DNA of 21,481 nt from Micractinium sp. NFX-FRZ (GCA_029339195.1 JAPTJF010000682.1:1-21481); one strand, 5' to 3'. Positions 1 through 9,135 are shown, counted from the stretch's first letter. Made by a program: numbers and translations. The notes: generated by a model not told the origin, from the letters alone.

Positions 1-62
1 AGCTGGCCAAGCACGCCGTGAGCGAGGGCACCAAGGCCGTCACCAAGTTCACCTCCGCCTGA
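1..62 (+). CDS. Histone H2B, C-terminal end (partial)
   Basis: The first 62 bases encode the conserved last residues of a core histone H2B (LAKHAVSEGTKAV, then TKFTSA and a TGA stop at 60-62). This is the C-terminal alpha helix found in plant and algal H2B, which dimerises with H2A and packs on the nucleosome face; its lysine in VTKF is the usual ubiquitination site. The gene enters from the left edge and only about 20 codons are visible. The 3' side carries a histone stem-loop. A second H2B end, almost identical at the protein level, lies in opposite orientation at the right edge. Confidence 0.97.
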   Translation, partial: LAKHAVSEGTKAVTKFTSA

Positions 63-116
63 GCGGTGTGACTGGCGACCTCCAGCCCTTCCGGCACACA
101 ACCTCCCAACCCAACT

Positions 117-132
117 GGTGTTATTCAACACC
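117..132 (+). terminator. Histone mRNA 3' stem-loop
   Basis: A perfect 6-bp stem with a 4-base loop (GGTGTT ATTC AACACC) lies 54 bases after the H2B stop. The 6-bp stem and 4-base loop match the architecture of the histone 3' processing element bound by stem-loop binding protein, known from animal and volvocine algal histone genes. No TGTAA poly(A) signal is seen nearby. The same element is present in the right-hand H2B copy. Its role as the mRNA 3' end is inferred from position and shape. Confidence 0.85.
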
Positions 133-606
133 ACCCCCGCTCCTGGAAACCAAACACATGCCTGTATGCCTGCTGGCTGGTTGGGTGCAGCCGCCATGGT
201 GTCTGATTGCGTTGCTGTGTGTGTGCTTGCTGAAACCGAGCGCCCGGTGGCCTCCCCCTGGCGAGTGGTTCGTGAGCTGGGTGCGCGTCCCCTGCGTCAG
301 GTGCAGTTGCTCTGCGTCTCGCTGATCATGCCGTGTGTCATTGCATTGCGGTGCCTGCTGGGAGTGAATTTGGGCCCCTGTGGCTGGGAGCAGAAAAGGC
401 AGGGTACGCAAGCAAGGCGGACGGGGCAAGACGGGAGGAGGAGTGGGTAGCGCAATGAGTGCAGGGGCACAGGCAGTGCAGCTGGCCACAGGGAGCCTCC
501 CTTGTGCGCCTGTGTGTGCATCACTTTCTTTGGAGCACTGTGCAAAAGCTGGTGCAAGCAGGAACCCAACCCTGTGCTGAGTCTGGAGTGCTCTTGCCCT
601 TCCGCT
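133..606. other. Intergenic: H2B 3' flank to MYND fragment
   Basis: No gene is supported here. The left part (to about 324) is the duplicated H2B downstream flank. The rest is GC-rich sequence open by chance in several frames. No TGTAA-type signal for the leftward MYND fragment was found. Confidence 0.5.
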
Positions 607-1049
607 TCACCGCTGTGCCTCGAGTGCCCGGCAGCTGGCTTGTGCTCAGGCCATGCCGTTCGCTGACAGGCGGGGCTGCAGTAGCGGGCAGCCATGCATG
701 CAGCACACCTCTTGCTCTCCAGCTGGCCGTCGCTGGTGCCCGCCACATTGGTGCAGCCCAGGTGCGAGCAGCGCCGCTTCCCCAGCGCCAGCACCAGCTC
801 CGCAGCCGCATGCTCCCTGCCCGCTGCAGCACTGCTGCTGCCACCGCCAAGCGCGGCATCAGCGTGCTGCAGCGCTGGCTGCAGCGCCTCTGCCATAGGG
901 GGTGGCGGGCTGGGGGCCTCCTGCTGTTGGTATGTATAGTAGGACAATGCTGTGGGCAGCGCATCTCCCGGCGCAAAGGGGGGCAGAGTCACCTCCGTGT
1001 GGTGCACGGTATGCGCCAGGCAACGCAGCGCCCTGCAGCGCACAAGCAC
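607..1049 (-). pseudogene. MYND zinc-finger protein fragment, C-terminal frameshift
   Basis: The minus strand reads a stretch ending in a MYND-type zinc finger: CSHLGC, then CAAC, then RYCSPACQRTAWPEHK, i.e. C-x4-C, C-x2-C, Y-C-x3-C-x7-H. MYND fingers bind proline-rich partner peptides. In the open frame the last ligand is lost (HKPAA). A shift of one base at about 633-634 puts TGC at exactly H-x3-C and then stops cleanly at 609-607 (TGA). In the unshifted frame translation instead runs as low-complexity sequence into the H2B flank. A possible acceptor (CTGCAG) lies at 1033-1038, so the piece may be a final exon. The upstream part of a full gene is not evident before the next gene, so this is probably a broken or truncated copy; a sequencing error is the alternative. 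Confidence 0.55.
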
Positions 1050-1317
1050 AAGCAGGGGCGTCTTGCGCTAACTGGTGTGCAAAGCTAACCCCTCCGCCAT
1101 CCGTCTGCTTGGTACCTCTCTATCCCCTCCCGCCCCCAGTCGCAGCACCCCCCACCTGTGACCAGCTGTCGTGCGCTTGCCCCGCATGTAGCAGGTGCCG
1201 CCCAGCACAGCTGAGATATGGCAGGCTGACAATGAGGAAATGTGTGCACACAAGCTTGGCATGAATGGTGGTGACGGGGCGGGGCGGCCACAGGAGCATG
1301 CCGGAGCGCGCGTCCCC

Positions 1318-1436
1318 TTCTCAACGTGCCTCTCCAACTTCTGAACAGCACGCACCAGGTTGCAGATCTTGATCACCGGCTGTGAGAAGCAGCCTGGCAG
1401 ATGCCCCCACCTGCACTCTACCGCGGCGCTAATCAA
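1318..1436 (-). other. Possible upstream exon of the MYND fragment
   Basis: The minus strand here reads a plausible helical peptide (SQPVIKICNLVRAVQKLERH) that looks less random than its surroundings. It lies about 270 bases upstream of the MYND exon in the same orientation, and a GT (GTTGAG) follows ERH. I cannot match it to a named domain, and its acceptor and start are not determined. It is listed only as a candidate. Confidence 0.2.
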
Positions 1437-1786
1437 GTGCCCTCAAACCAGCCCAGGCACCCAGGCACCTGACAATGCAGCCCCGCCCTGTGCCCGCTCC
1501 CAGTGCTTCAAGCTGAGCACTGGACAACGGGCCTTGATGCACGCTTCCGAAAGAAATGTTACCGGAGCTGGCCACTCTACTGGTACAAAGCGGAGCACAA
1601 GGGGAGAGGGAGAGGGTGTCACTGTTGCTGCTGCTGCCTGGTGTGCTGGCGGCTGGCTGCTGCTGAGGCAAGGGGGGGAAGAGGGCACCAGCGGGCGCCA
1701 CACAGGGCGCTGCCGCCGGTCAAGCTGCTGAGGCTGCTGGGCATGCTGTGCCGGCGCCAGCTCAGCACTGCCAGCTCGGCGCCAGC
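1437..1786. other. Intergenic: 3' flank of isopropylmalate isomerase
   Basis: This lies downstream of the isopropylmalate isomerase stop on the minus strand. I see no gene and no clear TTACA (minus-strand TGTAA) poly(A) signal. The open frames on both strands are compositional. Confidence 0.45.
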
Positions 1787-4207
1787 TCATGCCTTCTTGG
1801 CAATCATGCCGGTGTTGCGGGCATACTCAAAGATGCCGCCCGCGTCAATCACTGGCCCCGCCTGCAGAGGGCACCACAGTGGAGGAAAAAAACGAGGGGT
1901 GAGCAGCGGGGGGGGTCAAGAGGCGGAGGAGCAGCGGGCGGCGGCAAGCGCCACGGGACGTCGGGTGCCTGCATGCTGTCCCTTCAAACGACCACAGCCT
2001 CGCTCCCGCCATCCCTCCTCCCGCTGCCCCTCGTCTGTCAAAGCAACACCCAATCCTTCCCCTGCCAAACCCCGGCCTGAACTCACGGCTCCCAACGGCT
2101 TCCCTTCTGCTGCACCTCCTGTCTCGCTGCACCCTCCTGTCCCCCGACTTCATGACAAAATGAACCGAAGCAGCACCTCCCCAAACGGCCTAGGGTACTC
2201 ACGTCTCCCAGCGGCTTGAGCGAGTACTGCTTGCCGGTGGACAGGTCTGTCAGCACGTCATTCACCATGTCAACCTCCACCTGCAGGGGACAAAGGCAGG
2301 CGCTGGATGGTTACGGGATACTTACACACATATCAAAGCAAAGCTCCGCCATCCATGTGCACGCCAGCCGATGACCGAATGTTGCGGCCCCGCCGTGCGC
2401 GCACAGACGCCCATCTGGTGTGCTGGCACCAGTACTCATACACCCACGTTACCAACCTCCACCCGATGCGTACTGCTAGGCATGCACCGCACCGTGCGCC
2501 CCCTCTCCAGCTTGCACGGCACCTCACACGCCTGGGGGCAGCACCACCACGTACGTGGCAGGCAGGCACCCACCTCACGCCCCGTCTCCAGCTCGTCGCA
2601 CAGCCGCGCGTCGGTCTCCACCGGGTACAGCTCGCCGCTGCACGAGGGTGGTGCCAGGCGGGGTCAGAGAAGGGACACAAGAGGGAGAGGAGGGCGCGCC
2701 AGGGCATTCCTCGCCCTCCAGAGGAGCCCCACTGCATGCTCACCCTCTTAGGTCCCCCCCTACTCCTGGCGCCCAGGCTGTGTGAGACACATGAAGCACA
2801 CTGTGAAGGGGACTCCCACCCTCCCGACCAAATGGCAGCCCTTCCCTCTCCACGCCTGCCTCGACAGCGTCCCTTCCCCCCTCGTGAGCACACGCAGTTC
2901 TGAGTGAAACAGACCGTCACCCTTCTGCCAAATGACGCCCCCTGAAACGAGCGCCCCTCTCCCTACTCACGTGGACACGCAGTTCCGGAAGAAGATGCGC
3001 GCATACGACTCTGCCACCACCACGGTGGCGCCCGACGCGCCCAGCGCCACGGGCGCGTGCTCCCGCGACGACCCGCACCCAAAGTTCTGGCCGCCGATGA
3101 TGACAGGGTAGTCGGTCTTCATGGAGTCAACCTGGCACAATGGTAAACAAAGAGCATGGCAAGGGGAGGACAGGGTCAGACGGTGACGCATGGCGGTCAA
3201 GTGGTGGGGCACACTGGTCTGCCTGGCAGAAAGGAGGGGCAGGAGCAACAGGGGGTGGGGCAGCCCAACTGCACCGTGGCAGCCAGCGATGCCTGACCAG
3301 GCATTGCGGGCACGAACAGCGCGCGTTTCAGTGCCCTGACGCTTCCTCACAGCCCCACCTCCCCACCGCCACCCCGCCCCGCTGCCACCCTGCATTTCCA
3401 CTGTCACACTCCCCGCCGCCGGGCACCCTGCTGCCACGCACCTCCACGTAGCGGATGGGGTACTCTTCATCGGGCAGGCCGATCAGCGCGTAGCTGCCAA
3501 GCTTCTCATACTCGTCAGGCTGCAGTGCAACAAGGCAGCGAGGTTGAGATCGTTTGTTGGAGAGAGGGCCAGCAGGGGAGCCAGGGAGGAGAGGGAAAGA
3601 GCGCAGCAGAGTTGCACAGCACAGAGTAGCACAGCAGGCGGGCCAGCGAGGCACCTGCCCACGCTGCATCCGCAGACACAGGCACGGCCGCCAAGCTGGC
3701 ACTTCCACCTGCCAGCTGCCGAATGCTGCCGCCCAGCCGCCCTGCCCACCTTGGACGGCACAAGGGTGAGGTACTCTGCGGGGATGATCTGGTCAGTGTC
3801 AATGTTCTGCAGGGGAAAGAAGAGGAAGAGTAGCAGGGCAGGGGTGTGAGGCTACCATGCAGTGGTACCCTGCCTGCCTGCCTTCGCTGGTGCCGCTGCT
3901 CGGCGCCGCCGCCAGCCGGCGCCGCCTACCGCCGTCTGCCCGCCCGCCTCCTTTCCCTGGGCGCTGCGTTGCTGGTCGCTGGCCTGTGCACCATCCGGCA
4001 GCCCTGTGGGCTCCCCACACGTGCAGGGTGGGCAGCAAGGCGGGTGGGCTCACTCACGTCCTTGGTAACAAAGCACTTGCCGCGGATGACGCGTGGGGCG
4101 CCCTGGAGGTCCACCTTGGCCTGCACTACCAGCCGCGCGCCCCTGCTGCTGCGCGCAGCCGCTGGCCGAGCCAGTTGCAGCCTCGCCACGCTGCCTGCCG
4201 CCTGCAT
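1787..4207 (-). CDS. leuD: 3-isopropylmalate dehydratase (isopropylmalate isomerase) small subunit, plastid-targeted
   Basis: This is the small (swivel-domain) subunit of the enzyme that converts 2-isopropylmalate to 3-isopropylmalate in leucine synthesis; it pairs with the 4Fe-4S large subunit. Seven exons, read on the minus strand: 4207-4058, 3806-3750, 3519-3442, 3131-2971, 2637-2574, 2280-2203, 1861-1787. All have GT-AG borders, all stay in frame, and they give 220 residues. Diagnostic motifs are [14 protein letters not shown] (from residue 51), [12 protein letters not shown] (111-122) and YARIFFRNC in exon 4, [12 protein letters not shown] in exon 5, and a C-terminal [13 protein letters not shown]. 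Residues 1 to about 30 are Ala/Arg/Ser-rich with no acids, as in a chloroplast transit peptide; the start is the only ATG that supplies one. The gene is divergent from eL21. Introns after exons 4 and 6, and more weakly 5, hold decayed copies of the exon ends. Confidence 0.95.
2065..2105 (-). repeat. Decayed copy of exon 6 end plus 5' splice site (isopropylmalate isomerase)
   Basis: Inside the last intron, 116 bases past the real donor, the minus strand repeats the end of exon 6. AAGCCGTTGGGAGCC then GTGAGT matches the true AAGCCGCTGGGAGAC then GTGAGT at 19 of 21 bases. The match continues with small gaps into intron sequence (AGGCCG, TTTGG). The true donor GT is 2202-2201; the copy's GT is 2086-2085. 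Confidence 0.8.
2480..2512 (-). repeat. Possible decayed copy of exon 5 end (isopropylmalate isomerase)
   Basis: CTGGAGAGGGGGCG followed by a GGTG segment and GTGCATGCC resembles the true exon 5 end and donor (CTGGAGACGGGGCG, then GAGGTGGGTGCCTGCC). It lies about 81 bases downstream. Identity is lower than in the other cases. Confidence 0.45.
2878..2903 (-). repeat. Decayed copy of exon 4 end (isopropylmalate isomerase)
   Basis: The minus strand repeats GAACTGCGTGT, the end of exon 4 (NCVST), 85 bases downstream in the intron. It is followed by a degraded donor region and a similar G-rich tail ending in GACGC (true copy GGCGC). Confidence 0.65.
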
Positions 4208-4821
4208 TGCTGCTGCCGCTGGGGGTGCCTGCCTGCTGCTGCCACTCGGCTACTGCGGGTTGGGCTGGGGCCGGCTGGGACACGGTGCGATGCGATGCGA
4301 AGGTGCTCTGAGACTCCCAATTGCGCAATGGGACTTGCCGCAAATGGGACTTGGCACATGGGCGCAGCGCTCCACTTGGCGACCGGGGACACCGCGGCCC
4401 CTCATGCCCCCGCCTCCGCGCCTCCATCGGCCTCTTTGGCCAGTTTTGGCAACGCCCAGGGTGAGGACCTGCAGTTGGGCAGTGCAGCTGGGCAGACAGC
4501 GCTGCATGGCGTGGGCTGCATGGTCGCAGCGAGGGGAGGGGCCTCTGGCGGCCCGCAGCAGCATGGCTTGAAACTTCCCCTGGAGCTTAACGCAGCGACA
4601 GTGGGGGCAGTGGGGCTCTTGACATGGCGGCCGCCAGGCCGCTGATTGGGAGAGCTCCCCCGCGGCGCGGCCAAGCCAGTGGGCATGTTTGGCGACCAAG
4701 GAATGCAGGGCTGACAGCAGGAGCATGTTATGCCGCCTGGGAAGTCTGGCTGCCAACTCACCGCCCGCCGCCGCCCGGGCCTCCCCGGCTGACCTTGTGT
4801 TGTGCAGGGTAAAGAGCAGAA
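4208..4821. promoter_or_regulatory. Divergent promoter region, isopropylmalate isomerase / eL21
   Basis: This 614-base gap separates two head-to-head start codons and must hold both 5' UTRs and promoters. AATGGGACTT occurs twice (about 4327 and 4345), 18 bases apart, next to a CAATTGCGCAATGG stretch. I see no convincing TATA box. A leader intron for eL21 is possible (GTGCAG at 4802-4807, just before the start), but its donor is not fixed. Confidence 0.5.
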
Positions 4822-7127
4822 ATGCCGGGCGGCCAGGGCTACCGCGCGCGCACGCGCTACTCTTTCGCGCGGGGCGCCAGGTGCGGAGCTGGAGCTCCGG
4901 GCAGCCGTCGGCAGGGCAGCTGGCGGGAGCAAGGGCGCGCTTGAACGAGGCACAGCTTGGGCCGGCAACAGCAGCAGCACCACCTGCAGACACACGGAAT
5001 GCAGCACCCCGCGGGCTTGCTGCAGCTGGCTCAGCGCCTCAAGGCAGCAGAGGGTTGTTCTCCAGCATGCACAGCAGCACCAGGGGCACCGTTGCCGTTG
5101 CCGGGCCATTGCCGACGGTGCGTAGCGCCCACCCCGCCCTGCCCGTCTGTGCTGCCCTTGCTGTGCCGCAGGCAGAAGGGTGTCATCTCCCTGAGCACCT
5201 ACCTTACCACCTACAAGCTGGGCGACTATGTGGACGTCAAGGTCAACGGTGCCGTGCACAAGGTGCGCACACAAAGCGGGACTCTGGCAGTGGGCAGGCA
5301 CTGGCGAGTGCATGCCGCCGGCAGCACAGCCGGCAGCGCAGCCGGCAGCGCAGCCGGAAGCGCAGCCTCGAGTGCCATTGGGGGCCAGGAAGTGCAGGCA
5401 GCCAGGTGCTCGGGGGAGCAGCCGCAACGGCGCCAGGTGGCGGCATGTGCTGCGGCCAGCGCACGCAACGCATGTGCTCACATCAAGCGCGTCTAGGTGA
5501 TGCCCCTCTGCACACACCTTGGCGCCTGCCTAGCATGGCACACACCGCCTCCCCCTCGCCCCCTCTCTGCCGCAGGGCATGCCCCACAAGTTCTACCACG
5601 GCAAGACCGGCCGCGTGTGGAACGTGACCAAGCGCGCCGTGGGCGTGGAGCTGTTCAAGCAGGTGTGCAGACAGAGCTAGGTGGCTGTCGCAACACTGGC
5701 TGGCTGAGGGGGGCCTGCTGCAAGGCTGCGACTGCATGCCGCGTTTGCCTTGCTGTGTGTGGTGCTGTGTGTTTCTGCGGGCACCTGGCAGCGGCTGCTG
5801 CAGCTGGGCGACCACGGGAGCAGCTTCCGGCAGCCACGGCTGACCAGTCGCTGTGGAGCGCCAGAGGCAGCAGGACCCGTCTGGAGCTGGGGGGCGGCTG
5901 GTGGGCGGGACGTGGCAGCAGCGAGTTCAGCCAGGCGCAGGAAGGCAGCAGAGCAGCGGCTGGAGCGCATGGGGTGCAGACGCGTCGTAGGCAGCAAGAG
6001 GTGGCGCAGGCAGGCAACGGATGCGCGGCGGGGCAGCAGGCAGGGCGCCAGCTGCGGGGGTGGACTCGTCTCTCTCGAGGCGGGCTGGGAGCAGCATATG
6101 GGGCTGGCAGTGATTGAATTGACGGAAGGGCTGCAGCATTCTGGGCAGGCGCGGATGGGAGCTTGGCTCCAAAGGCGAGGCGGCGCCTGGCATGGCGTGG
6201 CAGCACGCCTGCGCAGCAGCAGCTTGGCGGCAGCGCAGCGTGCTGTGGCCGATGCCCCGCGGCAGCAGAACGGCAGCGAGGCAGCAGCAGGAGCCATGCT
6301 GAGCCAAGGGAGCAGGCGCAGGGACCCTTCAAAAGCTCCTCGTGGCAGCTGGGGCGCAACAGGGGCGCCTTCACTCTCGCACCCCACCCCTCTCCTAGCC
6401 CTGCCCTCGCCCTCATGCCCAGCTCCTGTTGTGTCCCCTGCCTGCCCCCGCCTCAGGTGAACGGGCGGTACATCAAGAAGCGGATCCACGTGCGCATTGA
6501 GCACGTGTCCCCCTCCCGCTGCCACGACGAGTTCCTGCGCCGCTGCAAGGAGAACGACGCGGCGCGGCACGAGGCCAAGGTGGGGCCTGGGGGTGGGGCT
6601 GGCAGGCGGGCGGGTGGGAGCCCTTGCTTGCTTGCTCTAAGTTGAAAGGAAACACAGGAGGATGAGTTTTTGCCCGCCGCTCACCGCCCGCCGCTCGCCC
6701 CGCCCGCCGGCGCCGGGGGCGCTTAGAAGACGGATGAAGTTGAAAGGTTGCTGACTTTAAGTTGAAAGGAAACACAGGAGGATGAGTTTTTGCCCGCCGC
6801 TCACCGCCCGCCGCTCACCGCTCGCCCCCGCCCGCCCGCCGCCCGCCCCCGCAGGTCAACGGCACCGCGCTGCCGCTGCTGAAGCGCCAGCCCAAGGGCC
6901 CCCGCACCACCGGCTTCACCCTGGAGAACGTGCGGATGGACACAATTACTGCTGTGCCGTACGACATCCTCAAGGTGCGGTCAAACGGCCGGGATTGGGC
7001 GGTGGCACCCAGATTTTTTTTGTTATGGGGTACCTTGTTGTTGTGGGGTAGCTTCTTGCACCTATCTAGCTAGATGAATACAATTCCCAATTCCTCTTTC
7101 CCCTGCGTGCAGGAGGGCGTGCTCTGA
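4822..7127 (+). CDS. RPL21: 60S ribosomal protein eL21
   Basis: This is a component of the cytosolic large ribosomal subunit. Six exons: 4822-4880, 5172-5262, 5576-5662, 6457-6579, 6855-6974, 7113-7127. GT-AG borders and frames all agree, giving 164 residues (family about 160). Recognised blocks, in order: a basic N-terminus ([20 protein letters not shown]), [76 protein letters not shown] and [11 protein letters not shown]. The last exon is only five codons including the stop. The start is fixed by the conserved N-terminus. A TGTAA poly(A) signal lies 117 bases past the stop. Intron 3 is long (794 bases) without a visible snoRNA; intron 4 contains a 59-bp direct repeat. Confidence 0.96.
5317..5364. 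repeat. 12-base tandem repeat, four units, in eL21 intron 2
   Basis: Four head-to-tail units of GCCGGCAGCRCA (the fourth reads GCCGGAAGCGCA) occupy 5317-5364, with three further matching bases. The unit is a multiple of three but lies inside an intron. Confidence 0.85.
6638..6696 (+). repeat. Direct repeat, copy 1, in eL21 intron 4
   Basis: These 59 bases (starting TAAGTTGAAAGGAAACACAG and including GGATGAGTTTTTGCCCGCCG) recur without a mismatch at 6758-6816, exactly 120 bases away. A shorter GAAGTTGAAAGG echo lies at about 6736. Confidence 0.93.
6758..6816 (+). repeat. Direct repeat, copy 2, in eL21 intron 4
   Basis: Second identical copy of the 59-base unit. It ends about 40 bases before the intron 4 acceptor (6853-6854). 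Perfect identity in an intron suggests a recent duplication. Confidence 0.93.
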
Positions 7128-7223
7128 GCGTGACGCCACCGAGCGGCGGCGTGCTCCGAGCGCCACCAGCGGCGCTCGGCCAGCGGCGGCAGCGCAGCCC
7201 TTTACACATCCACTTGTGCTGCT

Positions 7224-7563
7224 GCTGTGCCCGCTGGCCTGGATGTAACTGATTCCATGGATAGTCTGCAGCACATGCGATAAAGAGTGACTGCAGCATC
7301 GGGGTGGGACTGAGCAGGAAGGGTGTGGCGGGAGCGGGCGCCAGTCGGGCCGACCCACCCCAGGCAGGGCACTGGGAATACACAGCTGTCTCTCTCTTTG
7401 CCCCGTGAATGTCACCATTGCCGCTACCCTGGCGCACCTGTGCGCCCATCAGAGTCATGGACGCAGGATGGTGGTGTGCCGGCGGGTGTGGGGCGGCTGA
7501 AGGTGTGCCCTGTCATCATGACAGCGCAACCTTGACAGGTTTCTTGCCCGGCCTGCGCCTCCT
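7224..7563 (+). repeat. 3'-flank duplication, copy A (after eL21)
   Basis: Starting at GCTGTGCCCGCTGGCCTGGA, this flank is repeated at 8704-9135 with indels. Shared blocks include GTAACTGAT, AGTCTGCAGCA, GGTGTGGCGGGAG, GGGAATACACAGC, GCATGGCGCACCTGTGCGCC-like sequence, CATCAGAGTCATGGA, GCAGGATGGTGGTGTGCCGG and GCCTGCGCCTCCT. In this copy the unit is entirely 3' UTR and spacer. Confidence 0.88.
7244..7248 (+). terminator. TGTAA poly(A) signal of eL21
   Basis: TGTAA is the usual chlorophyte poly(A) signal. This one lies 117 bases after the eL21 stop, the only instance seen in the 3' UTR. Cleavage would be expected some 10-20 bases further. Confidence 0.7.
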
Positions 7564-7746
7564 CCCATCTCTTTAGCCCCCTCTGCGATTGGCACGCATC
7601 GCCAAGAGGCATCGGGCTTCTTAAAATCCGCCGCTGCAGAGGCTGCACGGGCGCAGTCGCTCTACACGCGCCCGCGTCGCCTGGCACTCCCAGCGCAGGC
7701 CTCATATTGCCTGCCAAGGCACCTTCCACGCCGCAATCCAGCCGCC

Positions 7747-8769
7747 ATGTCGGGTGCCCCGCCAGGCCAGCACACGGGCGACAGCATCCGCTACCATCAC
7801 GTCACCAAGGGGCTCCACGAGTTTCGCAACCAGTTTGGGTGCGTGCGGGGGGCTAACGAGGCTGCCGCTGCGCCGGCATGGCCGCCGCAACCTTGTCACT
7901 GGCGGCCCTTGCGGCAGCCGGCGGCCCGGCTGACAGGCAGCCCTGCAGCCAGCCCACTGTGCTGCCGACCACCCTCTGACCTGCTGCCCCCGGCTGTGCC
8001 ACCCCTCCCAACTCCACTGGCAGGGGGCCTGAGACCTACCCTCTGGAGCAGCCCGACCTGGGCGTGGCGGCCTCCGATGCCGCCATGGCTGGCAGCCAGC
8101 GTGGATTGAAGCCTGGCCGCCGCGTCGACGGCTTCGCCTGCTACGCCGCCACCGTGGTCACCGCCAACATGGTGGAGCGGCACTGCCTGCGCGCCATCGA
8201 GAAGTCGCTGGGCAAGATTGCGTGCGGCGAGGTGCCGGCGGCGCCCGAGCTGCGGCAGCTGGCGGCGGAGACAAAAGTGCTCGTCAAGTGAGCACGTGTG
8301 TGCCGTGCCGTGTGTCCCTTGCCCAGCTGCCCAGCCGCCGGGAGCTGACAACGCTGGTGCTGCAAATGCATGCATGGCAGGCAGCAGGGCGGCCTGCTGT
8401 GCTTCATCCGCATCCAGCGCCCCGCGGGAGACCCCAGCTGCGCGGCACCTTCACTGGCCCTTGGGGCCCCCCATGCAAACCTGCCTGCCCCCTGGTCCTG
8501 ACCTGCATCACGCCTTGGGCAACCGCACATGCAGGCTGCTGCCGCACGAGTGGGCCGACGGCTACCTGGAAGTGGGGGGCAAGCATGTGGGCATGCTGAT
8601 GCAGATGGCGCAGCGCTACGCGGCCTTCAAGGTGCCCACTCGTGCCAACAGCAAGAGCCGCTTTGTGGCAGTGGCGGGCAAAGTTTACTATACTAAACTA
8701 TACGCTGTGCCCGCTGGCCTGGATGTAACTGATGCTAAACCGATGGGCAGTCTGCAGCAAATAAAGTAG
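7747..8769 (+). CDS. Hypothetical protein, 196 residues
   Basis: I do not recognise this protein. Three exons, 7747-7838, 8024-8287 and 8535-8769, have GT-AG borders and matched phases. The real second donor is the GTGAGC that overlaps an apparent AAG-TGA stop. The product is soluble in character, with no signal peptide or membrane segment. Its middle looks helical (ANMVERHCLRAIEKSLGKI, PELRQLAAETKVLVK, LLPHEWADGYLEVGGKHVGM), followed by a basic stretch (KVPTRANSKSRF). The last 20 or so codons (from AVPAGLDVTD) lie inside a repeat that is 3' UTR in the neighbouring eL21 copy, so the C-terminus may be a recent addition or the gene may end by another route. Exons and frame are moderately sure; function is unknown. 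Confidence 0.7.
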
Positions 8770-9135
8770 TGCAGCGATGGGGACGTGGTGATAGTAATGC
8801 AGCAGCAAAGGTGTGGCGGGAGCCGAGGCCGGTCGGGCCGCCGACGGCGCCAGTTCTCTGGCAGGGCCTGGGAATACACAGCCGTCTATCTTTGGAGGGG
8901 CGAGGGGGGTCGGCTCGGCTCTCTTTGCATGTCCCTCTCACCCCTGCGAGAGCTTTGCCCTCTTAATGTCACCATGTGCCGCTATGGCGCACCTGTGCGC
9001 CATCAGAGTCATGGAAGCAGGATGGTGGTGTGCCGGCGGGGGTTGAGGCGGCTGAGGGCGGCACCCCGGCAGCCATGAAGCAGGTGCCCTGCCATCGTGT
9101 CAGCAGGGCAGGTTGTTTGCCAGCCTGCGCCTCCT
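8704..9135 (+). repeat. 3'-flank duplication, copy B (overlaps the hypothetical gene's end)
   Basis: Partner of 7224-7563, offset 1480 at its left end. Here the first 66 bases are in frame with the hypothetical gene, and the TGTAA at 8724-8728 is read as part of GAT GTA ACT. It has about 90 bases more than copy A, chiefly around 8890-8960. Confidence 0.88.

Larger units (their letters stand above)
1..324 (+). repeat. Left arm of H2B 3'-end inverted repeat
   Basis: This stretch (H2B tail, stem-loop and about 260 bases of 3' flank) recurs in reverse complement at 21156-21481. The coding tail and the segment around the stem-loop (about 110-180) are nearly identical. The middle (about 180-290) has substitutions and small indels, and a final 30-base block ending near 324 is again identical. 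Beyond it the sequences diverge. The arms probably continue past the window through the H2B genes. Confidence 0.9.
7128..7746. other. eL21 3' UTR and spacer to the next gene
   Basis: Contents: a short tandem echo of the final eL21 exon (7148-7160), the TGTAA signal at 7244-7248, and the first copy of a 3'-flank duplication (7224-7563). The final 180 bases should hold the promoter of the next gene. No further gene is supported. Confidence 0.6.

Noticed and set aside
4010..4024. Exon 1 end echo of isopropylmalate isomerase (ACGTG and GAGCCCAC blocks)
   Set aside because: The match covers only intron-side bases at offset 37 and does not extend into the exon, so chance is likely.
5317..5364. CRISPR-like array
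   Set aside because: The 12-base units are contiguous with no spacers, and the genome is eukaryotic.
4402..5517. 371-codon open frame on the minus strand
   Set aside because: It lies across the eL21 promoter and first exons, has no recognisable motif, and long open frames are expected by chance at this GC content.
5663..6456. snoRNA in the long eL21 intron 3
   Set aside because: Ribosomal protein introns often host snoRNAs, but I found no paired C (RTGATGA) and D (CTGA) boxes at suitable spacing.
5677..6570. 297-codon minus-strand frame in eL21 intron 3 and exon 4
   Set aside because: It is antisense to a conserved exon and consists of low-complexity Ala/Pro/Arg/Cys sequence.
6758..6816. 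GGATGAG in the intron 4 repeat as a box C
   Set aside because: There is no matching D box and no terminal stem around it.
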